From contig NZ_JACVZV010000015.1 in assembly GCF_014654725.1 (NCBI RefSeq), positions 310,001-374,000 of the forward strand: a stretch of 64,000 nt of DNA. Reading direction: 5' to 3'. The translations under genes and the position numbers were made by a program. Below, piece after piece: positions 46,453-54,895 of this stretch. The stretch's first letter is position 1, and the number at the start of each line of letters is the position of its first letter. Source of the stretch: Vulcanococcus sp. Clear-D1. GTDB taxonomy: Bacteria > Cyanobacteriota > Cyanobacteriia > PCC-6307 > Cyanobiaceae. The notes under the pieces are model-generated. The model did not search any database and was not told the DNA's origin. It saw only the letters and a program-made list of their open reading frames with translations.

Positions 46453-48018
46453 GTGAAAGCTCCTGCACGGCTCTGGCTCTGGCTCGGTGGCGGCCTGCTG
46501 GTGCTGGTGGTGTTCACCGCTGTGCTGCAAGCGATCAACAACCTGATCTGGCAGTTGAGCTACCTGCTGCCGGCCTGGCTGGTGGGTCCCTTCACTCTGC
46601 TGCTGTTTGGCAGTGGTGCCTTGCTGATCGCCCGGGTGGCATGGCCTTGGCTGGAGGGCTGGCGCCGCAAGCGCCATGGGAGCAGCGCCGGAACACCCTC
46701 CCCCGCCGCGGCTCCGCACAACCGCCAGGAGGCTGCGCAACAGCAGCTGCAGGCTGTGGATCAACTGCTGGAGCGGATCCGTGATGCCGTGCAACGGGAG
46801 GCCTTGCAGCAGGAACGCGAACGGGTGGCCGCCGAGCTGGAGCGCGGCGACCTGGTGTTGGTGGTATTTGGCACCGGCTCCGCCGGCAAAACCTCGTTGA
46901 TCCGAGCGTTGTTGAAGGATGTAGTGGGACGGGTGGGTGCCGCGATGGGGTCAACCGATGCCTGCGTGAGTTATCGGCTGCGCCTGCAGAACCTCAACCG
47001 CGGCATTCGCCTGGTGGATACCCCCGGCATCCTTGAAGCCGGCGATGCAGGCCAGCGCCGTGAACAGCTGGCCCGCAAACAAGCAGCGGAGGCCGATCTG
47101 CTGCTGCTGGTGGTGGATGGAGATTTGCGCGCCGCCGAGCAGGAGGTGTTCGTGGCGCTGGCGCAGCTGGGCAAGCGGCTCTTGCTGGTGCTCAACAAAT
47201 GCGACCTGCGCGGCAGCGACGAGGAGCGGCGCCTCCTGGCCCTACTGCGTCGCCGTTGCCAGGGGCGCATCGCCCCGGAGGATGTGATCGCCGCCAGCGC
47301 GGCACCGCAATCGGTGCCGATGCCGGGCGGCAGGCCGCTGCAGCCCGAGCCTGAACTCGATGCGCTGCTGCGCCGGATCGCCCAGGTGCTGCACAGCGAT
47401 GGCGAAGAACTGATCGCCGACAACATCCTCATGCAGAGCCGCCGGCTGAGCGAAACGGGGCGGCGGCTGCTCAACGACCAACGCCAGCAGGATGCCGAGG
47501 CGGTGGTGGATCGCTACAGCTGGATCAGCGCCGGAGTGATCGCCGCCACGCCCCTACCCGGAATCGATCTGCTGGGGGCGGCGGCGGTGAATGCCCAGAT
47601 GGTGATGGAAATCGGGCGCATCCATGGGGTGAGCCTCAGCCGCAGCTCCGCCCAGGAGTTGGCGGTGTCGGTGGGGCGCACCCTCGCGAGCCTGGGTGTG
47701 ATCAAAGGGGGGATGGGGCTGATCAGCGCCGCGCTCAGCCTGAACCTGCCAGCCTTGGTGCTGAGCCGCGCCGTGCAGGCCGTGGGTGCTGGCTGGCTCA
47801 CGCGGGTGGCCGGGCGCAGCTTCATCACCTACTTCCAGCAGGATCAGGATTGGGGTGATGGCGGCATGCAGGAGGTGGTGCAGCGCCAGTACGACCTCAA
47901 CCGCCGCGATTCAGCGCTCAAGGCCTTCCTCAGCGCGGCCTTCAGCCGAGTGGTGGAGCCGTTGCAGCGTCAGCAGAAGCAGGAGCAGCTGCCACCGAGG
48001 CCAGAGGGGAAGCGCTAG
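46453..48018 (+). CDS. Membrane-anchored GTPase with DUF697-type C-terminus
   Basis: A 521-residue protein: two N-terminal membrane helices (about residues 7-27 and 37-58), a GTPase domain with G1 FGTGSAGKTSLI near residue 138, G3 DTPGILEAG near residue 192 and G4 LNKCDLRGSD near residue 251, then an alpha-rich C-terminal region (ATPLPGIDLLGAAAVNAQMV) matching the DUF697/YcjF group. Such proteins occur widely in cyanobacteria; their role is unknown. GTG 46453 is 12 bases after the PBP stop, extending the operon. Confidence 0.88.
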   Translation: MKAPARLWLWLGGGLLVLVVFTAVLQAINNLIWQLSYLLPAWLVGPFTLLLFGSGALLIARVAWPWLEGWRRKRHGSSAGTPSPAAAPHNRQEAAQQQLQAVDQLLERIRDAVQREALQQERERVAAELERGDLVLVVFGTGSAGKTSLIRALLKDVVGRVGAAMGSTDACVSYRLRLQNLNRGIRLVDTPGILEAGDAGQRREQLARKQAAEADLLLLVVDGDLRAAEQEVFVALAQLGKRLLLVLNKCDLRGSDEERRLLALLRRRCQGRIAPEDVIAASAAPQSVPMPGGRPLQPEPELDALLRRIAQVLHSDGEELIADNILMQSRRLSETGRRLLNDQRQQDAEAVVDRYSWISAGVIAATPLPGIDLLGAAAVNAQMVMEIGRIHGVSLSRSSAQELAVSVGRTLASLGVIKGGMGLISAALSLNLPALVLSRAVQAVGAGWLTRVAGRSFITYFQQDQDWGDGGMQEVVQRQYDLNRRDSALKAFLSAAFSRVVEPLQRQQKQEQLPPRPEGKR

Positions 48019-48169
48019 CGCCGAGGCCCATGGCCTCCGGTGGTGGTGGCAGCAGAGGGCCCCGGGAATCCAGCACGGTGATCAACACCAAATAAGCCAC
48101 TGCAATCAGGATCGAGATGGCACCCGTCACGATGGCCACCCAGCGGCCGCGGGTCTGGGGTGCAGTCAT
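47942..48169 (-). CDS. Small single-pass membrane protein, unknown
   Basis: A 75-residue reading frame starting ATG 48169: MTAPQTRGRWVAIVTGAISI, one clear membrane helix (about residues 10-31) and an Ala/Pro-rich C-terminus. The first 48 residues look like a real small protein; the last 25, which lie antisense to the GTPase gene 3' end (77-base overlap), are low-complexity. It is followed by no gene of its own and lies ten bases after the start side of the PLP decarboxylase stop. Function unknown. Confidence 0.55.
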   Translation of the reverse strand: MTAPQTRGRWVAIVTGAISILIAVAYLVLITVLDSRGPLLPPPPEAMGLGASASPLASVAAAPASADAATAPPLG

Positions 48170-48178
48170 GCGGTGGAA

Positions 48179-49666
48179 TCAGCGAAGGGATTGCGGTGCA
48201 GGCAGGGAAGCCGCCACGACATCGGCCACAGCTTCGAGCTGGGCGACGCCGGTGTGGGGATTGCCCAGCACAGCCTTGAGGTGATGTCGACCCTGATACA
48301 GCGGCCTCGACAGCATCAATTGGCGTTCGAGCAGGCGATGGCGTGTCTGCTGCGACCAGTTCTCCGCCTCCGGAGCACTGAGGTGCCGGGGGGTGAAGGC
48401 CAACAGGTGCAGCGGGCCGCTGCGAAGCTCCAAGGGCAACGGCTCCAGCAGGGTCTGGAGCTGCTGACGACGTTCGATCGCTCCGCTGAGCACCTGGTCG
48501 ATGCCGTTCAGCCCCAGCTGCCGCAACCCCAGCCAGAGCTTGAGCACCTCAGCGGGGCGGGTGCCCTGCAAACCGCACTCACCACCGTGGGCCTCTGCCC
48601 AGCTGGGCTCCATGTAGGGCAGGCCGGTGGCAAAGCAGGAGGCCAGCGCATCGGGCTGGCGCAGCAGCAGCAGCGAGGACGTTTTGGTGATGCCCAGTAG
48701 CTTCTGGGGATTCACCGTGAGTGAATCGGCCCGTCCGAGACCCTGCACCAGGGCGGCGTGCTGGGAACTGAGCCCAAACACAGCCCCGATGGCCCCATCC
48801 ACATGCAGCCAGATCTGGCGCGCGCGGCAGAGGGCCGCAATCGGCCCCAGCGGATCAATCGCACCGCGCACGGTGGTGCCGGCGGTGGCCACCACGGCCA
48901 GCACTGGCTGGCCAGCCGCTGAGGCCGCATCGAGCTGCGCGGCCAGCTGATCCACCTGAAGGCAACCACCACCATCCACCGCCACTGGCCGCAGGGCCGA
49001 TGGCGGCAGTCCCATCACCGCCAGCGCCTTGGCGATCGAGACATGGGCATCCGCGCTGCAGAACACCAGCGCCTCCTGTGCGCCAAGCAACTGCCGCTGC
49101 TGGCGCGCCACCACCAACGCCATCAGGTTGCTGAGGCTGCCGCCGCTGGCGGCCACACCACCGGCTTGCGCGCCAAGGCCCAGGCGTTCAGCCATCCAGG
49201 CACACAGGATGCGCTCGAGCCGCGAGAGGCTCGGCGAGAGCTCTTCCGCCAGCAGGTTGTTGTTCAGGCCCGCGCAGATCAGATCCGCTGCAACCGATGC
49301 GGTGAGTGGGGGCGGGTCCAGATGGGCCATTGAACCCGGATGCACCGGGTTGAACGCCCCATCCATCACCAGCTGGAGATCGTCGAGCAGGGCGAGTGGA
49401 TCCAAACCATCCGCTGCCGGTGCCACCTCGGGCAACACGCTCAGCAGGGGCAGGGGCGAGCGCTGGCTGGAATCCCCCCACCAGCGGCAGAGCTGATCGC
49501 TGGCCTGCTTCAGAAACGCCAGAAGATCCGCATCCAGCCGTTCAGGATCTGGAAAGAGCGGCAAGGAAGGCGCGGCCGCTGGCTCGTGCTGAGGGGCTGG
49601 AGCCAAGGGGGCGCCACAGGGTTCGCCCATTCTCACCAATGGCGGGATGGGATCAGGCGCTGGCAT
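48179..49666 (-). CDS. Group II pyridoxal-phosphate-dependent amino acid decarboxylase
   Basis: A 495-residue PLP enzyme of the glutamate/aromatic/diaminobutyrate decarboxylase family. GVAASGGSLSNLMALVVAR is the PLP phosphate-cup region near residue 182, VVATAGTTVRGAIDPL and HVDGAIGAVFGL follow, and the PLP lysine is in NPQKLLGITKTS near residue 320. The substrate cannot be assigned; L-2,4-diaminobutyrate, tyrosine/tryptophan or cysteine-sulfinate are possible. ATG 49666 is used; ATG 49630 (MGEPCGAP) would avoid overlap with the divergent tadA start. Confidence 0.88.
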   Translation of the reverse strand: MPAPDPIPPLVRMGEPCGAPLAPAPQHEPAAAPSLPLFPDPERLDADLLAFLKQASDQLCRWWGDSSQRSPLPLLSVLPEVAPAADGLDPLALLDDLQLVMDGAFNPVHPGSMAHLDPPPLTASVAADLICAGLNNNLLAEELSPSLSRLERILCAWMAERLGLGAQAGGVAASGGSLSNLMALVVARQQRQLLGAQEALVFCSADAHVSIAKALAVMGLPPSALRPVAVDGGGCLQVDQLAAQLDAASAAGQPVLAVVATAGTTVRGAIDPLGPIAALCRARQIWLHVDGAIGAVFGLSSQHAALVQGLGRADSLTVNPQKLLGITKTSSLLLLRQPDALASCFATGLPYMEPSWAEAHGGECGLQGTRPAEVLKLWLGLRQLGLNGIDQVLSGAIERRQQLQTLLEPLPLELRSGPLHLLAFTPRHLSAPEAENWSQQTRHRLLERQLMLSRPLYQGRHHLKAVLGNPHTGVAQLEAVADVVAASLPAPQSLR

Positions 49667-50204
49667 TGTGCACAGAGCGTGGGCGGATGTTCTGGGGCCG
49701 GCGGAGCAAATCCTCTGGATGCAGAGGCTGTTGAGGCGCGCTGAGCTGGTGGGCCAGCAGGGCGAGATTCCCGTGGCCGCCGTGATCGTGGATGGGAAGG
49801 GAAGGGCCGTGGGCTGGGGCAGTAACCGGCGGCAGCAAGACCAACAACCCCTCGGCCATGCCGAGCTGGTGGCGCTACAGCAAGCGGCTCGCCTGCGTGG
49901 CGATTGGCGCTTCAACGACTGCACCCTGCTCGTCACACTGGAGCCCTGCCCCATGTGTGCAGGAGCCCTGGTGCAAGCGCGGGTTGGCCAGGTGGTGTTT
50001 GGCGCCCATGACCCCAAACGGGGTGGATTGGGCGGCGTGCTCGATCTGAGCACCAGCCCCAGCGCTCACCACCACATGAACGTAGTGGGTGGCGTGGAGG
50101 CAGAGGGCTGTGCGACTCAGCTCGAACGCTGGTTCAGGCGGCGGCGGCAGCAGCGACGGGAGCAGCGCTGCGGAATGCGGGAAGCTCCTGCTCCAGCAGG
50201 TTGA
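49647..50204 (+). CDS. tadA: tRNA-specific adenosine deaminase (A34 to inosine)
   Basis: Zinc deaminase making wobble inosine in tRNA-Arg(ACG). Catalytic motifs: GHAELVALQQA (HAE) and LEPCPMCAGALVQARVG (PCxxC), preceded by WMQRLLRRAELVGQQGEIPV. The start is ATG 49647, GTG 49668 or ATG 49719; the family N-terminus needs only a few residues before WMQ, so 49668 is equally plausible. The Arg/Gln-rich C-terminus runs 71 bases into the 3' end of the convergent aminotransferase. Confidence 0.92.
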   Translation: MGSGAGIVHRAWADVLGPAEQILWMQRLLRRAELVGQQGEIPVAAVIVDGKGRAVGWGSNRRQQDQQPLGHAELVALQQAARLRGDWRFNDCTLLVTLEPCPMCAGALVQARVGQVVFGAHDPKRGGLGGVLDLSTSPSAHHHMNVVGGVEAEGCATQLERWFRRRRQQRREQRCGMREAPAPAG

Positions 50205-51324
50205 GCAGCAGATCCACGTTCTCTTCGCGGCTGTTGTAGCCCATCAGGCCGATGCGCCAGACCTTCCCGGCGAGTGCCCCAAGGCCACCGCCCACTTCAA
50301 TGCCGTGCTTGTTGAGCAGGTGGAGCGTGAAGGCCTTGCCATCCACACCCTCGGGGATGCGCACGGTGGTGAGGGTGGGTAGGCGGAGTTCCGCCGGTAC
50401 ATGGCACTCCAAGCCGAGCGCTTCCAGACCCGACCACAACCGCTCTGCGTTGCGGCGGTGACGCTCCCAAACGTTCTCCAGACCTTCTTCCGCGATCAGG
50501 CGCAAGGCCTCACGCATCCCGAAATTCATGTTGACCGGGGCGGTGTGGTGATACACGCGGTCGCTTCCCCAGTACTGGTTGAGCAGGCTCACATCGAGAT
50601 ACCAGTTCGGCACCTTGCCGCTGCGGGCTGCAAGCTTCTCCTCGGCGCGGGGTCCCATGGTGAAGGGGCCCAGGCCCGGAGGGCAGCTAAGGCCTTTCTG
50701 GCTGCAGCTGTAGGCCAGATCCACCTTCCAGTCATCGAGGAAGAGGGGAACCGCACCCAGGGAGGTAACGGTGTCGAGCAGCAACAGGCAGTCGTACTGG
50801 CGGCAGAGATCACCGATGCCATCCATCGGCTGGCGCACACCGGTGGACGTTTCGGCGTGCACCATCGCCAGGATCTTGGGGCGATGTTCCTTCAGTCCGG
50901 CCTCGATCTCGTCGAGGCTGAAAGCCTCGCCCCAGGGCTTTTCAATCGTGCGCACGTCAGCGCGGTAGCGGCCGGCCATGTCTTGCAGGCGCAGGCCGAA
51001 GTAGCCCTTCACGGCCACCAGCACGGTGTCACCAGGCTCCACCATGTTGGCGATGGTGGCTTCCATGGCTGCCGAGCCCGTGCCGCTCATTGGCAGGGTG
51101 AGGCGATTGTCGGTCTGCCACACGTAGCGGAGCAGCTCCTGAACCTCACCCATCAGGGCGACGTAGAGGGGGTCCAAGTGCCCGATGGGCGTGCGGCTCA
51201 GGGCCTGCAGCACCGTGGGGTGAGCGTTCGAAGGACCAGGACCCAGCAGCAACCGATCCGGTGTCGCGATCGGAGCGAGGTTCAGACGATGCCGATCGGA
51301 CACTGAAGGAGTGGTGCTTGCCAA
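50134..51324 (-). CDS. Class V aminotransferase (alanine/serine--glyoxylate type)
   Basis: A 396-residue PLP enzyme: LLLGPGPSNAHPTVLQAL near residue 26, MSGTGSAAMEATIANMVEPG, DTVTSLGAVPLFLDDW, and the PLP lysine in YSCSQKGLSCPPGLG near residue 212. It most likely transaminates glyoxylate to glycine in photorespiratory 2-phosphoglycolate salvage. The start is TTG 51324 or GTG 51303 (MSDRHRLN). Its C-terminus is Ala-rich (AAPVAAAAAA). It follows apcF by 50 bases on the same strand. Confidence 0.92.
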   Translation of the reverse strand: MASTTPSVSDRHRLNLAPIATPDRLLLGPGPSNAHPTVLQALSRTPIGHLDPLYVALMGEVQELLRYVWQTDNRLTLPMSGTGSAAMEATIANMVEPGDTVLVAVKGYFGLRLQDMAGRYRADVRTIEKPWGEAFSLDEIEAGLKEHRPKILAMVHAETSTGVRQPMDGIGDLCRQYDCLLLLDTVTSLGAVPLFLDDWKVDLAYSCSQKGLSCPPGLGPFTMGPRAEEKLAARSGKVPNWYLDVSLLNQYWGSDRVYHHTAPVNMNFGMREALRLIAEEGLENVWERHRRNAERLWSGLEALGLECHVPAELRLPTLTTVRIPEGVDGKAFTLHLLNKHGIEVGGGLGALAGKVWRIGLMGYNSREENVDLLLNLLEQELPAFRSAAPVAAAAAA

Positions 51325-51374
51325 GGCCTAGAGGGGTCTGTGGGGTGGAGCCTACGCAGTCGTGGCGTGGCGGA

Positions 51375-51905
51375 TCAGCGGGCGCGAACGTTGTTGTCAG
51401 CCAGACCGCGGCAGAGGTGCTCAAACGGTGCACGCACAACAGCGTTGAGCTGATCGGCGCTGGCCACACCGGCATCCAGGAGCAGCTCGCACACCACATC
51501 CGCCATCAGGGCGATGCTGCGCACGGTGGGGCCGGTGGGCACACCCAGGCTCTTGTAGGTGTCGTCGAGTCCGTTCAGCACCCGCTCGTTGAGGATCGTG
51601 CTGTCGTCAGCCACCAGGGCGTAGCTGGCATAGCGCAGGAAGTAGTCCATGTCGCGCAGGCAGGCGGCCCAACGACGGGTGGTGTAAGCGTTGCCGCCAG
51701 GAAGCAGCAGCTCCGGATCCGACTGCCAGAGGCGCTGGCTGGCTTCGCGCACGATCTCGGCGGCTTCACGGTTGATCAGCTCAACGGCGCTCAGACGGAG
51801 CTGCGCTTGAGAGAAATAGATGGCAATCCGGTCGACCGCATCACGATCGAAATAGCGGCCCAGCTGGTCGTACCGACCGATCAGACCGGTGATGGCATCG
51901 CGCAT
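51375..51905 (-). CDS. apcF: Allophycocyanin beta-18 subunit (ApcF-like)
   Basis: A 176-residue core phycobiliprotein. The chromophore region [20 protein letters not shown] carries the PCB-attachment Cys (about residue 87); further beta-type features are [19 protein letters not shown] and [11 protein letters not shown]. The N-terminus [20 protein letters not shown] and the LPGGNAYTT loop match ApcF better than ApcB. ApcF sits beside ApcE in the terminal emitter of the phycobilisome core. ATG 51905 is chosen; the 15 residues upstream in frame are not conserved. The C-terminus (ADNNVRAR) is a few residues longer than usual. Confidence 0.9.
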   Translation of the reverse strand: MRDAITGLIGRYDQLGRYFDRDAVDRIAIYFSQAQLRLSAVELINREAAEIVREASQRLWQSDPELLLPGGNAYTTRRWAACLRDMDYFLRYASYALVADDSTILNERVLNGLDDTYKSLGVPTGPTVRSIALMADVVCELLLDAGVASADQLNAVVRAPFEHLCRGLADNNVRAR

Positions 51906-52039
51906 GGCGTGAAGGATCGACGCACCTGAGCCGGAACGTAGCACCTGCAAACGCCCAGATCCCTTGCCATTGCATGGATCTGATCAAGTTGACAGAAACG
52001 GTTACGCAAGCGAATCCACCCTCACCAGTCGTCGGTTTG

Positions 52040-52053
52040 GTTACACCTGATAC
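52040..52053 (+). promoter_or_regulatory. Putative NtcA site of the glnA promoter
   Basis: GTTACACCTGATAC fits the NtcA consensus as GTT-N8-TAC (GT-N10-AC conserved). A -10-like TACGGT (TAN3T) starts 23 bases downstream at 52077, the spacing of class II NtcA-activated promoters, and glnA is a classical NtcA target. Confidence 0.65.
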
Positions 52054-52076
52054 ACAGAGATGGTCAGGCTGCTCCG

Positions 52077-52082
52077 TACGGT
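52077..52082 (+). promoter_or_regulatory. Putative -10 element of NtcA-dependent glnA promoter
   Basis: TACGGT, form TAN3T, 23 bases after the NtcA half-site and 53 bases before the glnA ATG. A second possible promoter with TTGACA at 51989-51994 lies upstream. Confidence 0.5.
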
Positions 52083-52135
52083 CCCGCGAGCCCGGTTCCA
52101 GGCGGGCTTCCTCTCAGCCTCCAAGCGTTCACGTC

Positions 52136-53554
52136 ATGGCCAAAACCGCCCAGGACGTCCTCCGTCAGATCAAGGACGAGGGCATCGAACTGATTGATCT
52201 CAAGTTCGTCGACCTTCATGGCAAGTGGCAGCACCTCACCGTGTGCCAGGACCTGATCGACGAAGCCGCGTTCACTGAGGGTGTGGCCTTCGACGGCTCC
52301 TCGATCCGCGGTTGGAAAGCGATCAACGAATCGGATATGGCGATGGTGCCGGATCCGAATACCGCTTGGATCGATCCCTTCTACAGCCACAAAACCCTCA
52401 GCCTGATCTGCTCGATCCAGGAGCCCCGCAGCGGCCAGCCCTACGCCCGTTGCCCCCGCGCCCTGGCCCAGAAGGCCCTCGATTACCTCGGCTCGACCGG
52501 TCTGGCTGACACCGCCTACTTCGGTCCGGAACCGGAATTCTTCATCTTCGACGACGTTCGCTACAAGAGCTCCAACGGCTCCAGCTTCTACAGCGTTGAT
52601 TCGATTGAAGCCCCCTGGAACACCGATCGGGTGGAAGAAGGTGGCAACCTCGCCAACAAGATCCAACTGAAGGAGGGCTACTTCCCCGTCGCCCCCAACG
52701 ACACCCTGCAGGACATGCGCAGCGAAATGCTGCTCACGATGGGTGCCCTGGGCGTGCCGATTGAGAAGCAACACCACGAGGTGGCGACAGCCCAGCACGA
52801 ACTCGGTATCAAGTTCGCTGAACTGATCAGCGCCGCCGACAACGTGATGATCTACAAATACGTGGTGCGCAACATTGCCAAGAAATATGGCAAGACCGCC
52901 ACGTTCATGCCCAAGCCGATCTTTGCCGATAACGGCAGCGGCATGCACGTGCACCAGAGCCTGTGGAAGGGCGGCCAGCCCCTGTTCTGGGGTGAAGGCA
53001 CCTACGCCAACCTGTCACAAACCGCCCGCTGGTACATCGGTGGTCTGCTGAAGCATGCCCCCAGCTTCCTGGCCTTCACCAACCCCACCACCAACAGCTA
53101 CAAGCGCCTGGTGCCGGGCTTCGAGGCTCCGGTGAACCTGGTGTATTCCCAGGGCAACCGCTCCGCTGCTGTGCGCATCCCGCTCACCGGCATGAACCCC
53201 AAGGCCAAGCGCCTCGAGTTCCGCTCCGGCGATGCCCTCTCCAACCCCTATCTGGGCTTCGCCGCGATGCTGATGGCCGGCATCGACGGCATCAAGAACC
53301 AGATCGATCCGGGCGACGGCACCGACGTTGACCTGTTCGAACTCTCGGCTGAAGAGCTGGCCAAGATTTCCACGGTCCCCGCTTCTCTGAACGGTTCTCT
53401 GGAAGCCCTCAAGGCCGACCACGAATACCTGCTTGCCGGCGGTGTCTTCAGCGAAGACTTCATCGACAACTGGATCGCCCTGAAGTACGAGGAGGTGCAG
53501 CAGCTGCGTCAGCGGCCTCACCCCCACGAATTCACCATGTACTACGACGCCTGA
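52136..53554 (+). CDS. glnA: Glutamine synthetase type I
   Basis: ATP-dependent ligation of ammonium to glutamate, the entry point of nitrogen. It has 472 residues from ATG 52136 ([16 protein letters not shown]). Motifs: [32 protein letters not shown] (ATP), [17 protein letters not shown] and [14 protein letters not shown]. At the adenylylation-loop position it reads [13 protein letters not shown], with Phe where E. coli has the modified Tyr (NLYDLPPEE), consistent with cyanobacterial GS not being adenylylated. Regulation is probably by NtcA and inactivating factors; gif genes are not in the window. A strong hairpin terminator follows. Confidence 0.97.
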   Translation: MAKTAQDVLRQIKDEGIELIDLKFVDLHGKWQHLTVCQDLIDEAAFTEGVAFDGSSIRGWKAINESDMAMVPDPNTAWIDPFYSHKTLSLICSIQEPRSGQPYARCPRALAQKALDYLGSTGLADTAYFGPEPEFFIFDDVRYKSSNGSSFYSVDSIEAPWNTDRVEEGGNLANKIQLKEGYFPVAPNDTLQDMRSEMLLTMGALGVPIEKQHHEVATAQHELGIKFAELISAADNVMIYKYVVRNIAKKYGKTATFMPKPIFADNGSGMHVHQSLWKGGQPLFWGEGTYANLSQTARWYIGGLLKHAPSFLAFTNPTTNSYKRLVPGFEAPVNLVYSQGNRSAAVRIPLTGMNPKAKRLEFRSGDALSNPYLGFAAMLMAGIDGIKNQIDPGDGTDVDLFELSAEELAKISTVPASLNGSLEALKADHEYLLAGGVFSEDFIDNWIALKYEEVQQLRQRPHPHEFTMYYDA

Positions 53555-53585
53555 TCCACGGATCGCGCTGTCGACGTTGATGAGC

Positions 53586-53637
53586 ACCCCCCGTGGTCTG
53601 GGCCTCAGCCGGCCCGGGGACCGCGGGGGGTTCCTTC
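53586..53637 (+). terminator. Terminator of glnA
   Basis: Long GC-rich inverted repeat CCCCCCG-TGGTC-TGGGCC...GGCCCGGGGACCGCGGGGGG with tail TTCCTTCTTG, 31 bases after the glnA stop. Confidence 0.8.
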
Positions 53638-53719
53638 TTGAACAGTGCGGGGTCGGCCTGTGGTGGAATCAGGAGTCCGCCGTGAGGCCGGCCGTGCCCT
53701 CGTCGCCGAGGTTCTGGTC

Positions 53720-54895
53720 GTGAGCCACGTGTCCAACCATCGTTTGAAGCGTTTCACCATCTGGGTCGCGGCGCCGCTGACCGGTCTGCTGCTCGGCGCA
53801 GCCTCCCTTCAAGCCGTGCCGATGGCACCCAACGTCCTGCGGGTTGGTGTTGTGGATGGCAGTCAGCCCTGCAGCTATCGCGAGGGGGGAGCCTGGCAGG
53901 GGCTTGCGGTGCGGCTGTGGAGTCAGATCGCACAACGGGAGCGGATTCCCTACGTGCTGCAGCCGATGCCCTCGATCCGGGCCATGCTCGAAGCCACGCG
54001 CAAGGGGGGGCTTGATGTCGCGGTGGAGTGCATCAATCTTTCGCCCGATCGTCTGCGCCGCTACCGCTTCAGCCTTCCCTTCCAGGAGGATGGCCAGGCG
54101 CTGATGGTGATCAGCAACCCCTTCAGCCTGGGGCAGGCCTTTCTGAGTGCCCTGTTCAGCGGCACCTTGCTCCGCCTGCTGCTGGTGACGCTGGTGCTCA
54201 CGCTGGCCCTGACAGGGTCCGTCTGGTGGGTGGAAGAACAACCTGAGCGGCGCGCCATGGGCTGGCGACAACAGCTGCGGGGCTTCTCCAGAGTGTTTGC
54301 GGTGATGGTCACAGGCAGCGGCGACGACGCTGTGGTGACCACCAGCCGAGGGCGTGCCCTGGTGCTGCTGGCCTATCTCGTGCGGCTGATCGTCAGCGCC
54401 GTGCTGGTTGGTTTTCTCACCGTTGAGCTGGTGCAGGAAGCCCAGGGCCGAGCCGGCAGGCGGGTGCAGAGGCTCAGCGACCTCGCCGGTCTGCGGGTTG
54501 GGCTCAAACCTGGCACCGTGAGCGAAACACTGGTGCATGAGATCAACCGCAGCAGCGGAACCGATCAGGCCGTGATCGTGCCGATCGCTCGCATCGACCA
54601 GGCCCTGAATGCACTGGGCCGGGAGCAGATCGACGTGATGCTGGCCGATGAGCTGCAACTCAGATACCTGATCGCCAGCAATCAATCACCCAACATCATT
54701 CCCGTGCTCGCCATTCAGGGAATCCGGCCGGAACTCCAGGGCTTCGCCCTCTCTCCCAGCCTGCCTGCCGATCTGGTGCGACGCATTGATCTGGCCATCA
54801 GCGAGCTGAAACGCAGTGGCGTGGTTCAGGATTTGCACCGCCAAGCCCTGGCGGGTTCGGAGGAGCTCAACCAGGACTCCAGGAACGGAGATTGA
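53720..54895 (+). CDS. Prokaryotic ionotropic-glutamate-receptor-like protein (split solute-binding domain with inserted channel)
   Basis: A 391-residue protein with signal peptide (about 11-33), first half of an SBP_bac_3 domain (37-133: VLRVGVVDGSQPC; SPDRLRRYRFSLPF), helix M1 (150-170), an amphipathic pore-loop segment (188-206: RVFAVMVTGSGDDAV), helix M2 (213-236), then the second half of the binding domain (253-378: LAGLRVGLKPGTVSE; VMLADELQLRYLI). This order is that of GluR0-type receptors. The filter-like stretch VTGSGD replaces TVGYGD, so selectivity, or channel activity at all, is uncertain. GTG 53720 is chosen (GTG 53645 is possible). It lies 165 bases after glnA and overlaps the convergent SBP-TRIC gene by 29 bases. 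Confidence 0.82.
   Translation: MSHVSNHRLKRFTIWVAAPLTGLLLGAASLQAVPMAPNVLRVGVVDGSQPCSYREGGAWQGLAVRLWSQIAQRERIPYVLQPMPSIRAMLEATRKGGLDVAVECINLSPDRLRRYRFSLPFQEDGQALMVISNPFSLGQAFLSALFSGTLLRLLLVTLVLTLALTGSVWWVEEQPERRAMGWRQQLRGFSRVFAVMVTGSGDDAVVTTSRGRALVLLAYLVRLIVSAVLVGFLTVELVQEAQGRAGRRVQRLSDLAGLRVGLKPGTVSETLVHEINRSSGTDQAVIVPIARIDQALNALGREQIDVMLADELQLRYLIASNQSPNIIPVLAIQGIRPELQGFALSPSLPADLVRRIDLAISELKRSGVVQDLHRQALAGSEELNQDSRNGD

Noticed and set aside
49667-50053. N-terminal extension of the PLP decarboxylase
   Set aside because: Antisense to tadA catalytic motifs; the PLP family N-terminus is satisfied by ATG 49666 or 49630.
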